Source: RYN-124 sp046262175
GTDB lineage: Bacteria > Actinomycetota > Actinomycetes > Mycobacteriales > SCTD01
NCBI GenBank assembly: GCA_046262175.1
Contig: JBHENF010000161.1
Location: 1-14,447 of the forward strand
Reading direction: 5' to 3'
Length of the DNA: 14,447 nt
This document shows positions 1 to 6,694 of this stretch, piece after piece. Numbering within the stretch: the first letter of the stretch is position 1; each line of letters starts with the position of its first letter. The notes beneath the pieces were generated by a model that had not been told where the DNA came from, searched no databases, and saw only the letters and a list, made by a program, of their open reading frames with translations. The translations under genes were made by a program, and so were the position numbers.

Positions 1-1539
1 ATCCTCGCCGCGACGGGCAGTGCGCAGGGGCAGCCGCCGATGGCGGGACCACGCACGGTGGCGGCCGCCACGACGTCGGGTGATCCCGTGATCGCGGCAG
101 CGGGAGACATCGCGTGCGACCCCGCCGATCCCCAGCCCTACGGCACCGATCCCTACACCTGCCAACAGCGAGCGACGTCGGACGTGGTGCTCGCCGAACC
201 TGTCTCAGCCGTGCTGCCGCTCGGCGACCTGCAGTACGAGGACGCGACGCTGAGCAAGTTCCAGCAGGTCTACGACCCCACGTGGGGCCGACTGAAGGCC
301 ATCTCGCGACCCGCGGTCGGCAACCACGAGTACTACCTCGCCGGGGCTTCGGGCTACTTCGACTACTTCGGCGAGGCGGCGGGTCCGCGCGAGCAGGGCT
401 ACTACAGCTACGACATCGGCACGTGGCACGTCGTCGCGCTGAACAGCAACTGCACGATCGTCGCGTGTGCCGCCGGGTCGGCGCAGGAGCAGTGGCTGCG
501 CGCGGATCTCGCCGCGTCCTCGGCCGACTGCACGCTCGCCTACTTCCACCACCCGTACCTGGGTGCGCAGACGAGCACCAACCAGCTCGGGTCGCTCTGG
601 CGCGCGCTGTACGACAACCGCGCCGACGTGGTTCTCGCCGGCCACGAGCACAACTACCAGCGGTTTGCTCCGCAGGACGCCAGCGGCACCGTCGACCGGG
701 TCAACGGCATCCGCGAGTTCGTCGTCGGCACCGGCGGCAAGAACCTCACCAGCTCCGCGGACGCTGCCAACCGCGAGCTGCTGTACCGGGCGGGCTTCGG
801 CGTGCTGCTGCTGACCCTCGGTGACGGGAGCTACGACTGGCGGTTCGCGGGCACGCAGGGGCAGCCCGTCGACGACGGCTCGTCAACCTGCTCGCCCTCG
901 ACCGCGGCGCCGGCCAGCCCGCAGCCGACGGCGACCCCTCCCAGCCCGGAACCGACGGCGACTCCTCCCAGCCCTTCCAGCGCTCCCTGCCCTTCCGTCG
1001 CGCCGAGCGTGGAGCTCGAGCCCGCTGTCATCTCCGCCGGCCAGCAGGCGACTGTTCGCGTCCGGGCGGAGCCGGAGCGTGCCGTGGAGCTGTGGGCGTA
1101 CACGCGTCCGTCCACGGCGTACTCCCGTGTGCGCACCGGCACCACCGACGCATCGGGCACCGCGACCTTCTCGGTGCGCCCCTCGGCCAACACGCGGCTG
1201 TACGCCGCCGTGGCGGACTGCCCGGGCGGCGGGTCCGTGGTGCTCGCCGTGCGCACGGCCCTGAGCCTGGCGGTCTCGCGTACCGGTACGCGCGAGTACG
1301 TGTTCTCCGGTGACTCGCTGCCCGCGCGCCGTGGCGGGCTCATCGTCAGCCTCTACCGCGTCGAGGCAGGCGGGCGCCAGGTGCTGACTGCGCAGGCACG
1401 GGCGAGCGAGCTCACGGGGGAGTGGTCGCTGGTCCGCCGGTTCAGCGGCACCGGACGGTTCGGCTTCGTCGTCCGTACGGGGCAGGACCTGCAGAACGCA
1501 CCCGGCACCAGCGCAGTGCGGTCGGTGCTCGTGTACTGA
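1..1539 (+). CDS. Secreted metallophosphoesterase (purple acid phosphatase-like), 5' end cut by window
   Basis: Predicted extracellular phosphatase or phosphodiesterase using two metal ions; the substrate is unknown. The frame is open from base 1. The first in-frame ATG is at 40, but the residues before it (ILAATGSAQG) look like the end of a signal peptide, so the true start probably lies upstream. Numbering from the ATG at 40, the metallophosphoesterase motifs appear in order: GDIAC (D23), GDLQY (D63, Y66), GNHEY (N95, H96), FHHP (H170, H171) and GHEH (H202, H204). The GDxxY form is typical of purple acid phosphatases. After about residue 285 comes a Pro/Thr/Ser linker with two 9-residue repeats, then about 180 residues of beta-rich, probably Ig-like sequence that may bind wall or substrate. 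It ends 188 nt before pspA and is probably a separate transcript. The fold and catalytic class are clear; extracellular location is inferred. Confidence 0.88.
   Translation: MLAATGSAQGQPPMAGPRTVAAATTSGDPVIAAAGDIACDPADPQPYGTDPYTCQQRATSDVVLAEPVSAVLPLGDLQYEDATLSKFQQVYDPTWGRLKAISRPAVGNHEYYLAGASGYFDYFGEAAGPREQGYYSYDIGTWHVVALNSNCTIVACAAGSAQEQWLRADLAASSADCTLAYFHHPYLGAQTSTNQLGSLWRALYDNRADVVLAGHEHNYQRFAPQDASGTVDRVNGIREFVVGTGGKNLTSSADAANRELLYRAGFGVLLLTLGDGSYDWRFAGTQGQPVDDGSSTCSPSTAAPASPQPTATPPSPEPTATPPSPSSAPCPSVAPSVELEPAVISAGQQATVRVRAEPERAVELWAYTRPSTAYSRVRTGTTDASGTATFSVRPSANTRLYAAVADCPGGGSVVLAVRTALSLAVSRTGTREYVFSGDSLPARRGGLIVSLYRVEAGGRQVLTAQARASELTGEWSLVRRFSGTGRFGFVVRTGQDLQNAPGTSAVRSVLVY
925..974 (+). 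repeat. Two 27-bp tandem units encoding a Pro-rich linker
   Basis: Two copies of a 23-bp core beginning ccgacggcgac start at 925 and 952, a 27-bp period, and differ at one base. They encode PTATPPSPE followed by PTATPPSPS. The repeat lies exactly between the catalytic domain and the C-terminal beta-rich domains of the phosphatase, so it reads as a flexible extracellular spacer that could change length by slippage. Confidence 0.8.
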
Positions 1540-1727
1540 CGGCGCCGGACGCGGCACCCCAGCCCTGCGGCCTCTGCCAGCGCAAGGCCCGGGCACGCGG
1601 CGCCCACCGCGCTCGTTCGACCTGCAGATGCACGTGCCGAGCTGCATGCGCCTCCCGAGCTGACGCGCGGGCAGGGCCTCGGTCGGCTGCGTATCGTGGG
1701 CAGCCCCGGACCAGGAGTGCTTGCCAC
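1540..1727. other. Intergenic region upstream of pspA
   Basis: This 188-nt gap should hold the end of the phosphatase transcript and the psp-unit promoter. I see no convincing terminator hairpin and no well-spaced -35/-10 pair. It contains a perfect 8-bp palindrome gcacgtgc at 1630-1637 and two copies of ccgagctg at 1637-1644 and 1655-1662, 18 bp apart. A TATCGT element at 1692-1697 could be a -10 box but lacks a partner at normal spacing. No clear ClgR-type or ECF-sigma motif was recognised. Confidence 0.35.
1713..1717 (+). promoter_or_regulatory. Ribosome binding site of pspA
   Basis: AGGAG lies 10 nt before the ATG at 1728. It fixes the pspA start there rather than at the upstream in-frame codons, which run back into the phosphatase gene. 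Confidence 0.8.
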
Positions 1728-2537
1728 ATGAACCCGTTCGTCAAAGCCTGGAAGTACTTCATGGCTGCCTTCGGCGCGAAGATCGACGAGAAGGCGGATC
1801 CGAAGATCCAGATCCAGCAGGCGATCGAGGACGCGCAGCGCCAGCACCAGGCGCTGACCCAGCAGGCCGCCAGCGTCATCGGCAACCAGCGCCAGCTCGA
1901 GATGAAGCTCGCCCGGCAGATGTCCGAGGTCGAGAAGCTGCAGGGCTCGGCGCGGCAGGCGCTCGTGCTGGCCGACAAGGCCCGCGCCGGCGGAGACGAG
2001 AAGAAGGCGACCGAGTACGAGTCGACCGCGCAGGCCTTCGCTACGCAGCTCGTGGCGGCCGAGCAGTCGATGGAGGACCTCAAGTCGCTGCACGACTCCG
2101 CCCTCACCGCGGCCGAGCAGGCGAAGAAGGCCGTCGAGACCAACGCCATGACGGTGCAGACCAAGCTGGCCGAGCGCACCAAGCTGCTCAGCCAGCTCGA
2201 GCAGGCCAAGATGCAGGAGCAGGTCTCCGCGAGCCTCACCTCGATGTCCGAGCTCGCGGCCCCCGGCAACACGCCGTCGCTCGCGGAGGTGCGCGACAAG
2301 ATCGAGTCGCGGTACGCGAAGGCGCTCGGCCAGGCCGAGCTGGCCAGCAGCAGCGTCGAGGGCCGCATGCTCGAGGTCCAGAAGTCGACCCTGGACATGG
2401 CCGGATCGGCGCGGCTGGACCAGATCCGCGCGTCCCTTGCCGGCAACCAGCTGGCCGCTCCGCCGGCCACCCCTGCCGCGCCGCTCGCGAGCGGGACCGC
2501 GGCGGAGGGTGACGCAGCAGCCGACAAGACGACGTAG
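1728..2537 (+). CDS. pspA: PspA/IM30 family envelope-stress protein
   Basis: 269-residue PspA/IM30 (ESCRT-III-like) protein. The family binds stressed cytoplasmic membrane from the inside and helps hold the proton barrier. The N-terminus (MNPFVKAWKYFMAAFGAKID) resembles the amphipathic membrane-binding helix. Residues about 25-235 are almost pure coiled coil rich in Gln, Glu, Ala and Lys, with the family's characteristic IQQAIEDAQ near residue 29. The last 30 or so residues are a low-complexity Ala/Pro/acidic tail. The start is set by AGGAG at 1713-1717. The next gene begins on the base directly after the TAG stop and in the same frame, so the two are almost certainly cotranscribed. In mycobacteria pspA is followed by the membrane partner pspM, and the arrangement here is similar. 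No own promoter was identified. Confidence 0.93.
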   Translation: MNPFVKAWKYFMAAFGAKIDEKADPKIQIQQAIEDAQRQHQALTQQAASVIGNQRQLEMKLARQMSEVEKLQGSARQALVLADKARAGGDEKKATEYESTAQAFATQLVAAEQSMEDLKSLHDSALTAAEQAKKAVETNAMTVQTKLAERTKLLSQLEQAKMQEQVSASLTSMSELAAPGNTPSLAEVRDKIESRYAKALGQAELASSSVEGRMLEVQKSTLDMAGSARLDQIRASLAGNQLAAPPATPAAPLASGTAAEGDAAADKTT

Positions 2538-3230
2538 GTGGACCAGGACGACCGGCGGCTCGCGCGCCGGCTCGACCGCGAGGCGCGGGCGGCCGGCAAG
2601 GTCGCCGTGCGCGCCGCGCGGGTGCACGCCAAGGCCGTGGCGCGTCGGGAGCGGGTGCTGCGCCGCGCCAGGCGGCACCTGCCCGGCGAGATCGCCGTCG
2701 CCGTCGGTTCGGTGGCTGTCGGGGCCGCGACGGCGTCGCAGGCATTCCTGCTGGCGGGCGGCGCCGCCGGGCTGTGCGCGCTGCGCAACGGACTGCGCCT
2801 AATCCGGCCCCCGGAGGTGCCCGAAGCGCCTGCCCTGCCGGCGCTGCGCGTACCGCCCGCACCGCCGCCCGGCAGCGCCGCCTTCGCGGCCGTACGCCGG
2901 CTGGAGGCCGCGCGCCTGTCACTCGCGCGCCTGGTGCCGCTCGTTGCGCCCGCCGGCCGGGACGCCGCCGACGAGGCGTGGCGGACAGCCGGCGAGGCCG
3001 ACCTGGCGCTGCGCTGGCAGGCGGCGCGCCTGGCCGCCGTGGAGCCGCACCGGGGCGCCGAGCCCGCGCTGGTCGACCAGCTCTACACGGGTGTCGTCGC
3101 GCAGGAGCGGCTCGTCGCTGGGCTCGCCGACCTGGTGTCCGCGAGCGCCGACCCGCTCGCCACGCTGCGGCTGCAGGACGCCACGGACGCGCTGCACGGG
3201 CTCGCGCAGGGGCTGCGCGAGGTGCGATGA
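2538..3230 (+). CDS. PspM-like membrane protein (candidate)
   Basis: 230-residue protein starting with GTG at 2538, immediately after the pspA stop. No Shine-Dalgarno is visible, so translation probably depends on ribosomes finishing pspA. Residues 1-48 are strongly basic (many Arg) and would stay cytoplasmic. Residues about 51-82 are an Ala/Gly/Val/Leu-rich hydrophobic segment fitting one membrane helix or a short hairpin. A Pro-rich stretch follows at 91-112, then an Ala/Leu-rich helical domain to the end. I do not recognise the family from sequence. The position directly after pspA, the membrane segment and the cytoplasmic helical domain match what is known of actinobacterial PspM, which links PspA to the membrane; that role is inferred. 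Its stop overlaps the next start (ATGA). Confidence 0.72.
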   Translation: MDQDDRRLARRLDREARAAGKVAVRAARVHAKAVARRERVLRRARRHLPGEIAVAVGSVAVGAATASQAFLLAGGAAGLCALRNGLRLIRPPEVPEAPALPALRVPPAPPPGSAAFAAVRRLEAARLSLARLVPLVAPAGRDAADEAWRTAGEADLALRWQAARLAAVEPHRGAEPALVDQLYTGVVAQERLVAGLADLVSASADPLATLRLQDATDALHGLAQGLREVR

Positions 3231-3877
3231 CGCCGAGCGAGCACTACCGGTCCCAGCGCGAGCGCGTGACGGCCCTCGTCCAGGACCTGGACGAGGAGCA
3301 GCTCGCGACGCGGGTGCCCGGCTGCCCCGAGTGGACGGTCCGCGAGCTGCTGTCGCACCTGACCGGGCTGGCCCGCGACGTCGCTGAAGAGCGCATGGAC
3401 GACGCCGGCCAGCCGCACTGGACGGCGCGCCAGGTCGCCGACCGGCAGGACCGGTCCGTCGAGGAGCTGCTGGCGGAGTGGTCCGACTACGGTCCGCAGG
3501 TCGAGGCGATGCTCGACGGGATGGGCTTCGCCGGCTACCGCACCTTCTACGACGCCACGATGCACGAGGACGATCTCCGCGAGGCCCTCGGCCTGCCGCT
3601 CGCCGAGGGGCCGACGCAGACCGAGGTGCTCGGCGGGCTGGTGATGCTGGCCGGTGGCCGGCTGACGGGTCTGCCGCCGCTCGAGGTGCGGGCTGGGGAG
3701 CAGAGCTGGACGTTCTGCGACTCCCCGTCGGTCGCGGTGCTCACGGCGCCGGACGCGGGCGAGCTGGGCCGCGTCCTCGGCGGCCGGCGCTCGGCGGAGC
3801 AGCTGCGCGCGCTCGACTGGGCCGGCGACCCGGAGCCCTACCTCGACGCGCTCACGCAGTTCCGCCCCGGCGTCTGA
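3227..3877 (+). CDS. Maleylpyruvate isomerase/DinB-fold family protein (mycothiol-dependent type)
   Basis: 216-residue protein of the MDMPI N-terminal (DinB-like four-helix) family, whose characterised members use mycothiol and a divalent metal. The signature VPGCPEWTVRELLSHLTG is at residues 30-47, with the expected metal-ligand His44. The second ligand motif reads DATMHEDDLREALG (109-122), giving D109 and H113 at the usual i/i+4 spacing; the characterised enzyme has Glu where this has Asp. The C-terminal 90 or so residues are a small alpha/beta region common in actinobacterial homologues. The true substrate is unknown, and most family members are unlikely to be maleylpyruvate isomerases. 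The ATG at 3227 overlaps the upstream TGA by ATGA, placing it third in the psp-like operon. Its last 26 nt overlap the end of trmB on the other strand. Confidence 0.85.
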   Translation: MTPSEHYRSQRERVTALVQDLDEEQLATRVPGCPEWTVRELLSHLTGLARDVAEERMDDAGQPHWTARQVADRQDRSVEELLAEWSDYGPQVEAMLDGMGFAGYRTFYDATMHEDDLREALGLPLAEGPTQTEVLGGLVMLAGGRLTGLPPLEVRAGEQSWTFCDSPSVAVLTAPDAGELGRVLGGRRSAEQLRALDWAGDPEPYLDALTQFRPGV

Positions 3878-4505
3878 CCACCAGGTCGTACGACGGCCGC
3901 CCCGCGTCCAGCCCGCGCTGCTCGAACCGGGTGACGGGCCTGGACCAGCGCTCACCCGAGTGCACGACCTCGTACGCGGGATGTGCCGTCAGCACCTCGC
4001 GGACCTGGTCGGCGTAGGCCGCCCAGTCGGTCGCGACGTGCAGCAGCCCGCGCGGGCGCAGCCGGGACGCCACCAGGTCGGCGAAGGCAGCCGAGACCAG
4101 CCGCCTCTTGACGTGCCGCGCCTTCGGCCACGGGTCCGGGAAGAAGACGCGCACCTCGTCCACCACGCCGAGCATGTCCCGCAGCAGCACGACCGCGTCG
4201 CCCTCGGCCACGCGCACGTTCGTCAGCCCCTCCTCCTCCACCCGGCGGAGCAGCCGGCCGAGCCCCTGCACGTGCACGTCGACGGCGAGCAGGTCGCGAC
4301 CCGGGTCGGCTGCCGCCATGGCCGCGGTCGCTTCGCCCATGCCGCTGCCGATCTCCACGACGAGCGGCGCGGTCCGGCCGAACAGCGCCGGCACGTCCAG
4401 CGGCCGGCCGTCCACCGGCACGAGCAGTGCGCCCATGCGGTCGAGCGCTTCGGCGGTCGAGGTGGACAGCCGGCCGCGGCGCAGCCGGTAGGAGCGGACC
4501 GTCAC
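3852..4505 (-). CDS. trmB: tRNA (guanine-N7-)-methyltransferase TrmB
   Basis: 217-residue SAM-dependent methyltransferase that makes m7G46 in the tRNA variable loop. The SAM-binding motif is EIGSGMGE (51-58). The family hallmark FPDPWPKARHVKRR is at 122-135, followed by VATDW (157-161) and VTRFEQRG (191-198), the TrmB C-terminal signature. Length is normal. The frame runs upstream to 4814, but that extension lies over the glycosylase gene. The GTG at 4505 is chosen because it overlaps the glycosylase stop as GTGA and leaves a standard N-terminus; no separate ribosome site is visible, which suggests coupling. It is the last gene of a four-gene minus-strand operon and ends inside the 3' end of the convergent MDMPI-fold gene. 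Confidence 0.95.
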   Translation of the reverse strand: MTVRSYRLRRGRLSTSTAEALDRMGALLVPVDGRPLDVPALFGRTAPLVVEIGSGMGEATAAMAAADPGRDLLAVDVHVQGLGRLLRRVEEEGLTNVRVAEGDAVVLLRDMLGVVDEVRVFFPDPWPKARHVKRRLVSAAFADLVASRLRPRGLLHVATDWAAYADQVREVLTAHPAYEVVHSGERWSRPVTRFEQRGLDAGRPSYDLVVRRRGGTA

Positions 4506-5350
4506 GGCGTGTACCGCGTCCGGCCCAGCGGCCGGGGCTGGCGGACCGTCGACGGCGGAGGGGAGGGCCCGAGCTGGCAGCGCGGGCACCAGTACGACAG
4601 CCGCTGGTACGGCGCATCGCCCTGCTCCGCGGATGCGATCCGCGTGCCGCACCGGCGGCACGGCTTGCCGGACCGCTCGAACACCCAGTGGTCCGCGCCG
4701 CGGCGCAGCGAGCCAGTGGTCGTCTGCTGCCAGTGCCCGCGGTTGGCGACCATGAGCCGCCGGCCCGCGTCGACCAGCGCCGGCAGGTCGGGCACGTCCG
4801 CGACCCGCACCCACGGCGTCAGCCCGCGCAGGAACAGCACCTCGGTCCGGTACAGGTTGCCCAGGCCGGCGAGCATCCGCTGGTCGAGCAGCGCCATCCC
4901 GACCTCGCGGTCGGGCTCGGCCCGCAGGCGGTGCACGGCCAGTTCCAGGTCCCAGTCCGGTCCGAGCACGTCCGGGCCGAGGTGCCCGACGACGGAGTCC
5001 TCGTCGGCGGTCGCCAGCAGCTCGACGACCGGCAGCCGGTACCCGACCGCGACCCGCTCGGCGTTCGCCAGCACCACCCGTACCTGCCAGTCGGCGCCGC
5101 CGGTCCAGCGGGCGCCCGGGGCGTACAGGTGCCAGGTGCCGTCCATCCGGAAGTGCGTGTGCAGCGTCAGGCCGCCCTCGACGCGGGTGAGCAGGTGCTT
5201 GCCGCGCGGCACGACGTCGAGGACCTGCCGTCCGGTCAGGTCCGTTGTCGCGAGCTGCGGGACGCGGAAGTCGCTCAGGGTGAGGACCCGGCCGGAGAGC
5301 GCCTCCCGCATCCGCTCCCCGGCGAGCCAGACGGTGTCGACTTCAGGCAC
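4502..5350 (-). CDS. Fpg/Nei family DNA glycosylase A
   Basis: 282-residue bifunctional base-excision glycosylase/AP lyase of the Fpg/Nei clan, removing oxidised bases or cutting abasic sites. The GTG start at 5350 yields MPEVDTVW, placing catalytic Pro2 and Glu3 at the N-terminus as the mechanism needs. Lys51 in RGKHLL is the conserved beta-hairpin lysine. The helix-two-turn-helix is around 152-180 (LLDQRMLAGLGN). The C-terminal zinc finger uses C231, C234, C255 and C258. Position 4 is Val where Nei-type members usually have Gly (MPEGD), an unusual change next to the active site. It starts within the last 8 nt of the ABM gene and ends in the trmB start codon. It is clearly paralogous to glycosylase B upstream (shared FRVPQ, HTHF.MDG, ELLATADE and VVGHLGPD). 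It resembles actinobacterial Nei2 more than MutM; lesion specificity is not certain. Confidence 0.92.
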   Translation of the reverse strand: MPEVDTVWLAGERMREALSGRVLTLSDFRVPQLATTDLTGRQVLDVVPRGKHLLTRVEGGLTLHTHFRMDGTWHLYAPGARWTGGADWQVRVVLANAERVAVGYRLPVVELLATADEDSVVGHLGPDVLGPDWDLELAVHRLRAEPDREVGMALLDQRMLAGLGNLYRTEVLFLRGLTPWVRVADVPDLPALVDAGRRLMVANRGHWQQTTTGSLRRGADHWVFERSGKPCRRCGTRIASAEQGDAPYQRLSYWCPRCQLGPSPPPSTVRQPRPLGRTRYTP

Positions 5351-5660
5351 GGGTGAAGGCGGAGGCGTACGAGGTGGTGCCGACCGCGATCGAGTACGTC
5401 TCGTAGTAGTCCGCGATGCCGCGGCGCTGGGCGGCCCGGTGCTCGGGGTGCTCGCGCCAGGCCCGATGGCTCTCGGCATCGGCGAACGTCACCAGCGTGA
5501 CCCGCTCGCCGTCCTCGGCGGTGAACACCTTGTGCTCCACGTAGCCGGGCATCGTCCGGGCCAGCGCCGAGATCTGCGCGGCGTCGTCGGCGTAGGCGTG
5601 CGCGTCCGCCCGCAGCCGGGACCGGAACGCCGTGACGACCTGACCGACCTGAGGCTCCAT
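5343..5660 (-). CDS. Small ABM-domain (antibiotic biosynthesis monooxygenase-like) protein
   Basis: 105-residue protein matching a single dimeric alpha/beta-barrel ABM domain. The core pattern is MPGYVEHKVFTAEDGERV (37-54), then a beta-strand LVTFAD and the helix HPEHRAAQRRG (71-81), ending YYETYSI. Family members include cofactor-free quinol monooxygenases, haem-degrading enzymes and proteins with no known activity; nothing visible picks one here. The ATG at 5660 is 4 nt after the glycosylase B stop, with GGGGA (complement of 5671-5675) as a likely ribosome site. Its stop overlaps the next glycosylase start by 8 nt. Sitting between two oxidative-damage glycosylases suggests, but does not prove, a link with oxidant or quinone stress. 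Confidence 0.8.
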   Translation of the reverse strand: MEPQVGQVVTAFRSRLRADAHAYADDAAQISALARTMPGYVEHKVFTAEDGERVTLVTFADAESHRAWREHPEHRAAQRRGIADYYETYSIAVGTTSYASAFTRA

Positions 5661-5664
5661 GCGC

Positions 5665-6570
5665 TCATCTTCCCCGGTTCAGGCCGGGCTCGCCGCGCAG
5701 CCGGCGTCCGCGGGCGCCGAAGGACTCCTCGTTGACGCCGCGCCGCAGCCCGGGCCGGGTCGGCCGGTCGGTCAGGGACGGCACCGGGCCCGGCTGGCAG
5801 GACGGGCACCACCAGGTCTCGCGCGTGTACGGCCGCCCGGTCACGCTGTCGCGGAACTGCACCGGGGTCCCGCACCGCCGGCACGGCCGCTCGGCCCGGC
5901 CGTACACCCAGTGCGTGTGCCCGCGCCGGGTGTCGCCGGTCGTGACCTGACCGGGGTGGTCGAGCGAGTGCCGCATCATCCGCTGCGCCAGCCGTACCGC
6001 CGCGCGCAGGTCGACGTCCCGTACCGGCGTCCACGGCGACATCCCGCGCAGGTAGCACGTCTCGACCGCCCACAGGTTGCCGATGCCGGCCAGGTTCTTC
6101 TGGTCGAGCAGCGCCTCTACCACCGGCCGCTCCGGATCGGCAGCCAGCCGCCGTACCGCCTCGTCCTCGTCCCACTCCTCGCCGAGGAGATCCGGCCCCA
6201 GGTGCCCAACGACGCGCGGCTCGTCCGCCGTCGCCAGCAGCTCGAGCACCGGCACGCGCAGCGCGTACGCGGTCGGTCCGTCCGTCGCCAGCACCAGCCG
6301 GATCTCGTCGTCGAACGTGCGCGGCAGCCGCTTGCCTTGCCCGACGACCTGCCAGGCACCGTCCATTTCGAAGTGCGTGTGCAGGGTGAGGTCGCCGCTG
6401 AAGCGGGTGAGCATGTGCTTGCCGTACGAGACGAACGCCAGCACCTGCCGGCCGCTCAGGTCCGCGGTGGCGTGCTGGGGGACCCGGAAGTCCGAGCGGG
6501 TCACCGTGCGCCCGACCAGCGCCGCGCGCATCCGCTGCGCGGCCTTCCAGACGCTGTCCCCCTCCGGCAC
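5665..6570 (-). CDS. Fpg/Nei family DNA glycosylase B
   Basis: 301-residue Fpg/Nei-clan glycosylase/AP lyase, first gene of the minus-strand operon. The GTG at 6570 gives the canonical Nei start MPEGDSVW with catalytic Pro2 and Glu3; the longer open frame to 7221 is only antisense to the protease gene. Lys51 sits in YGKHML. The helix-two-turn-helix is near 152-180 (LLDQKNLAGIGN). The zinc finger uses C230, C233, C255 and C258. A tail of about 40 residues, rich in Arg, Gly and Pro, follows the finger and is longer than in glycosylase A. Family members excise oxidised pyrimidines and related lesions. The two paralogues have close domain spacing but differ in the loop near residues 80-95 and in the finger, so their lesion preferences may differ. 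It is transcribed away from the first M36 protease. Confidence 0.93.
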   Translation of the reverse strand: MPEGDSVWKAAQRMRAALVGRTVTRSDFRVPQHATADLSGRQVLAFVSYGKHMLTRFSGDLTLHTHFEMDGAWQVVGQGKRLPRTFDDEIRLVLATDGPTAYALRVPVLELLATADEPRVVGHLGPDLLGEEWDEDEAVRRLAADPERPVVEALLDQKNLAGIGNLWAVETCYLRGMSPWTPVRDVDLRAAVRLAQRMMRHSLDHPGQVTTGDTRRGHTHWVYGRAERPCRRCGTPVQFRDSVTGRPYTRETWWCPSCQPGPVPSLTDRPTRPGLRRGVNEESFGARGRRLRGEPGLNRGR

Positions 6571-6593
6571 CTGCTCATCGTGCCCGCCGGCGC

Positions 6594-6611
6594 GGTGACA
6601 CGACTGTGACC
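6594..6611. promoter_or_regulatory. Candidate regulator site in the divergent promoter region
   Basis: The 18 bases ggtgacacgactgtgacc can be read two ways: as the direct repeat GTGAC-N6-GTGAC (11-bp period, one helical turn, as favoured by OmpR-family regulators such as MtrA or PhoP), or as the hyphenated inverted repeat GGTnACA-N4-TGTnACC. It lies 24 bp upstream of glycosylase B and 84 bp upstream of the protease start, so one protein could affect both. No clear -35/-10 pair was seen. Function is inferred. Confidence 0.4.
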
Positions 6612-6682
6612 TTCCGAGGGGCTGCCGCTTGCAGGTGCGCCTCCCGCGGCGTCGAACATCACCCGGACGTATCACCGGCACC

Positions 6683-6687
6683 GGAGG
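6683..6687 (+). promoter_or_regulatory. Ribosome binding site of the first M36 protease
   Basis: GGAGG lies 7 nt before the TTG at 6695. This decides for that TTG against the in-frame TTG at 6629, which has no ribosome site and would put a charged stretch before the signal peptide. Confidence 0.82.
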
Positions 6688-6694
6688 TCCCACC

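Noticed and set aside
1630..1662. gcacgtgc palindrome plus ccgagctg repeats as an operator
   Set aside because: The words are short and expected by chance in GC-rich DNA, and no promoter can be placed beside them; noted only in the intergenic entry.
1540..1727. ClgR box or ECF promoter before pspA
   Set aside because: I looked for a GTTCGC-type palindrome and GGAAC words because psp loci often use them, but found only partial matches.
4506..4814. N-terminal extension of trmB upstream of 4505
   Set aside because: The extra 103 residues are an out-of-frame translation of the glycosylase C-terminus, and TrmB length and the GTGA overlap support 4505.
3960..5735. A 591-codon plus-strand open frame
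   Set aside because: It lies wholly antisense to trmB, glycosylase A and the ABM gene, which carry full family motifs; its own translation shows no fold-like pattern.
6629..6694. TTG at 6629 as start of the first protease
   Set aside because: No ribosome site precedes it, and it would bury the signal peptide behind 22 polar residues; the TTG at 6695 has GGAGG at 7 nt.
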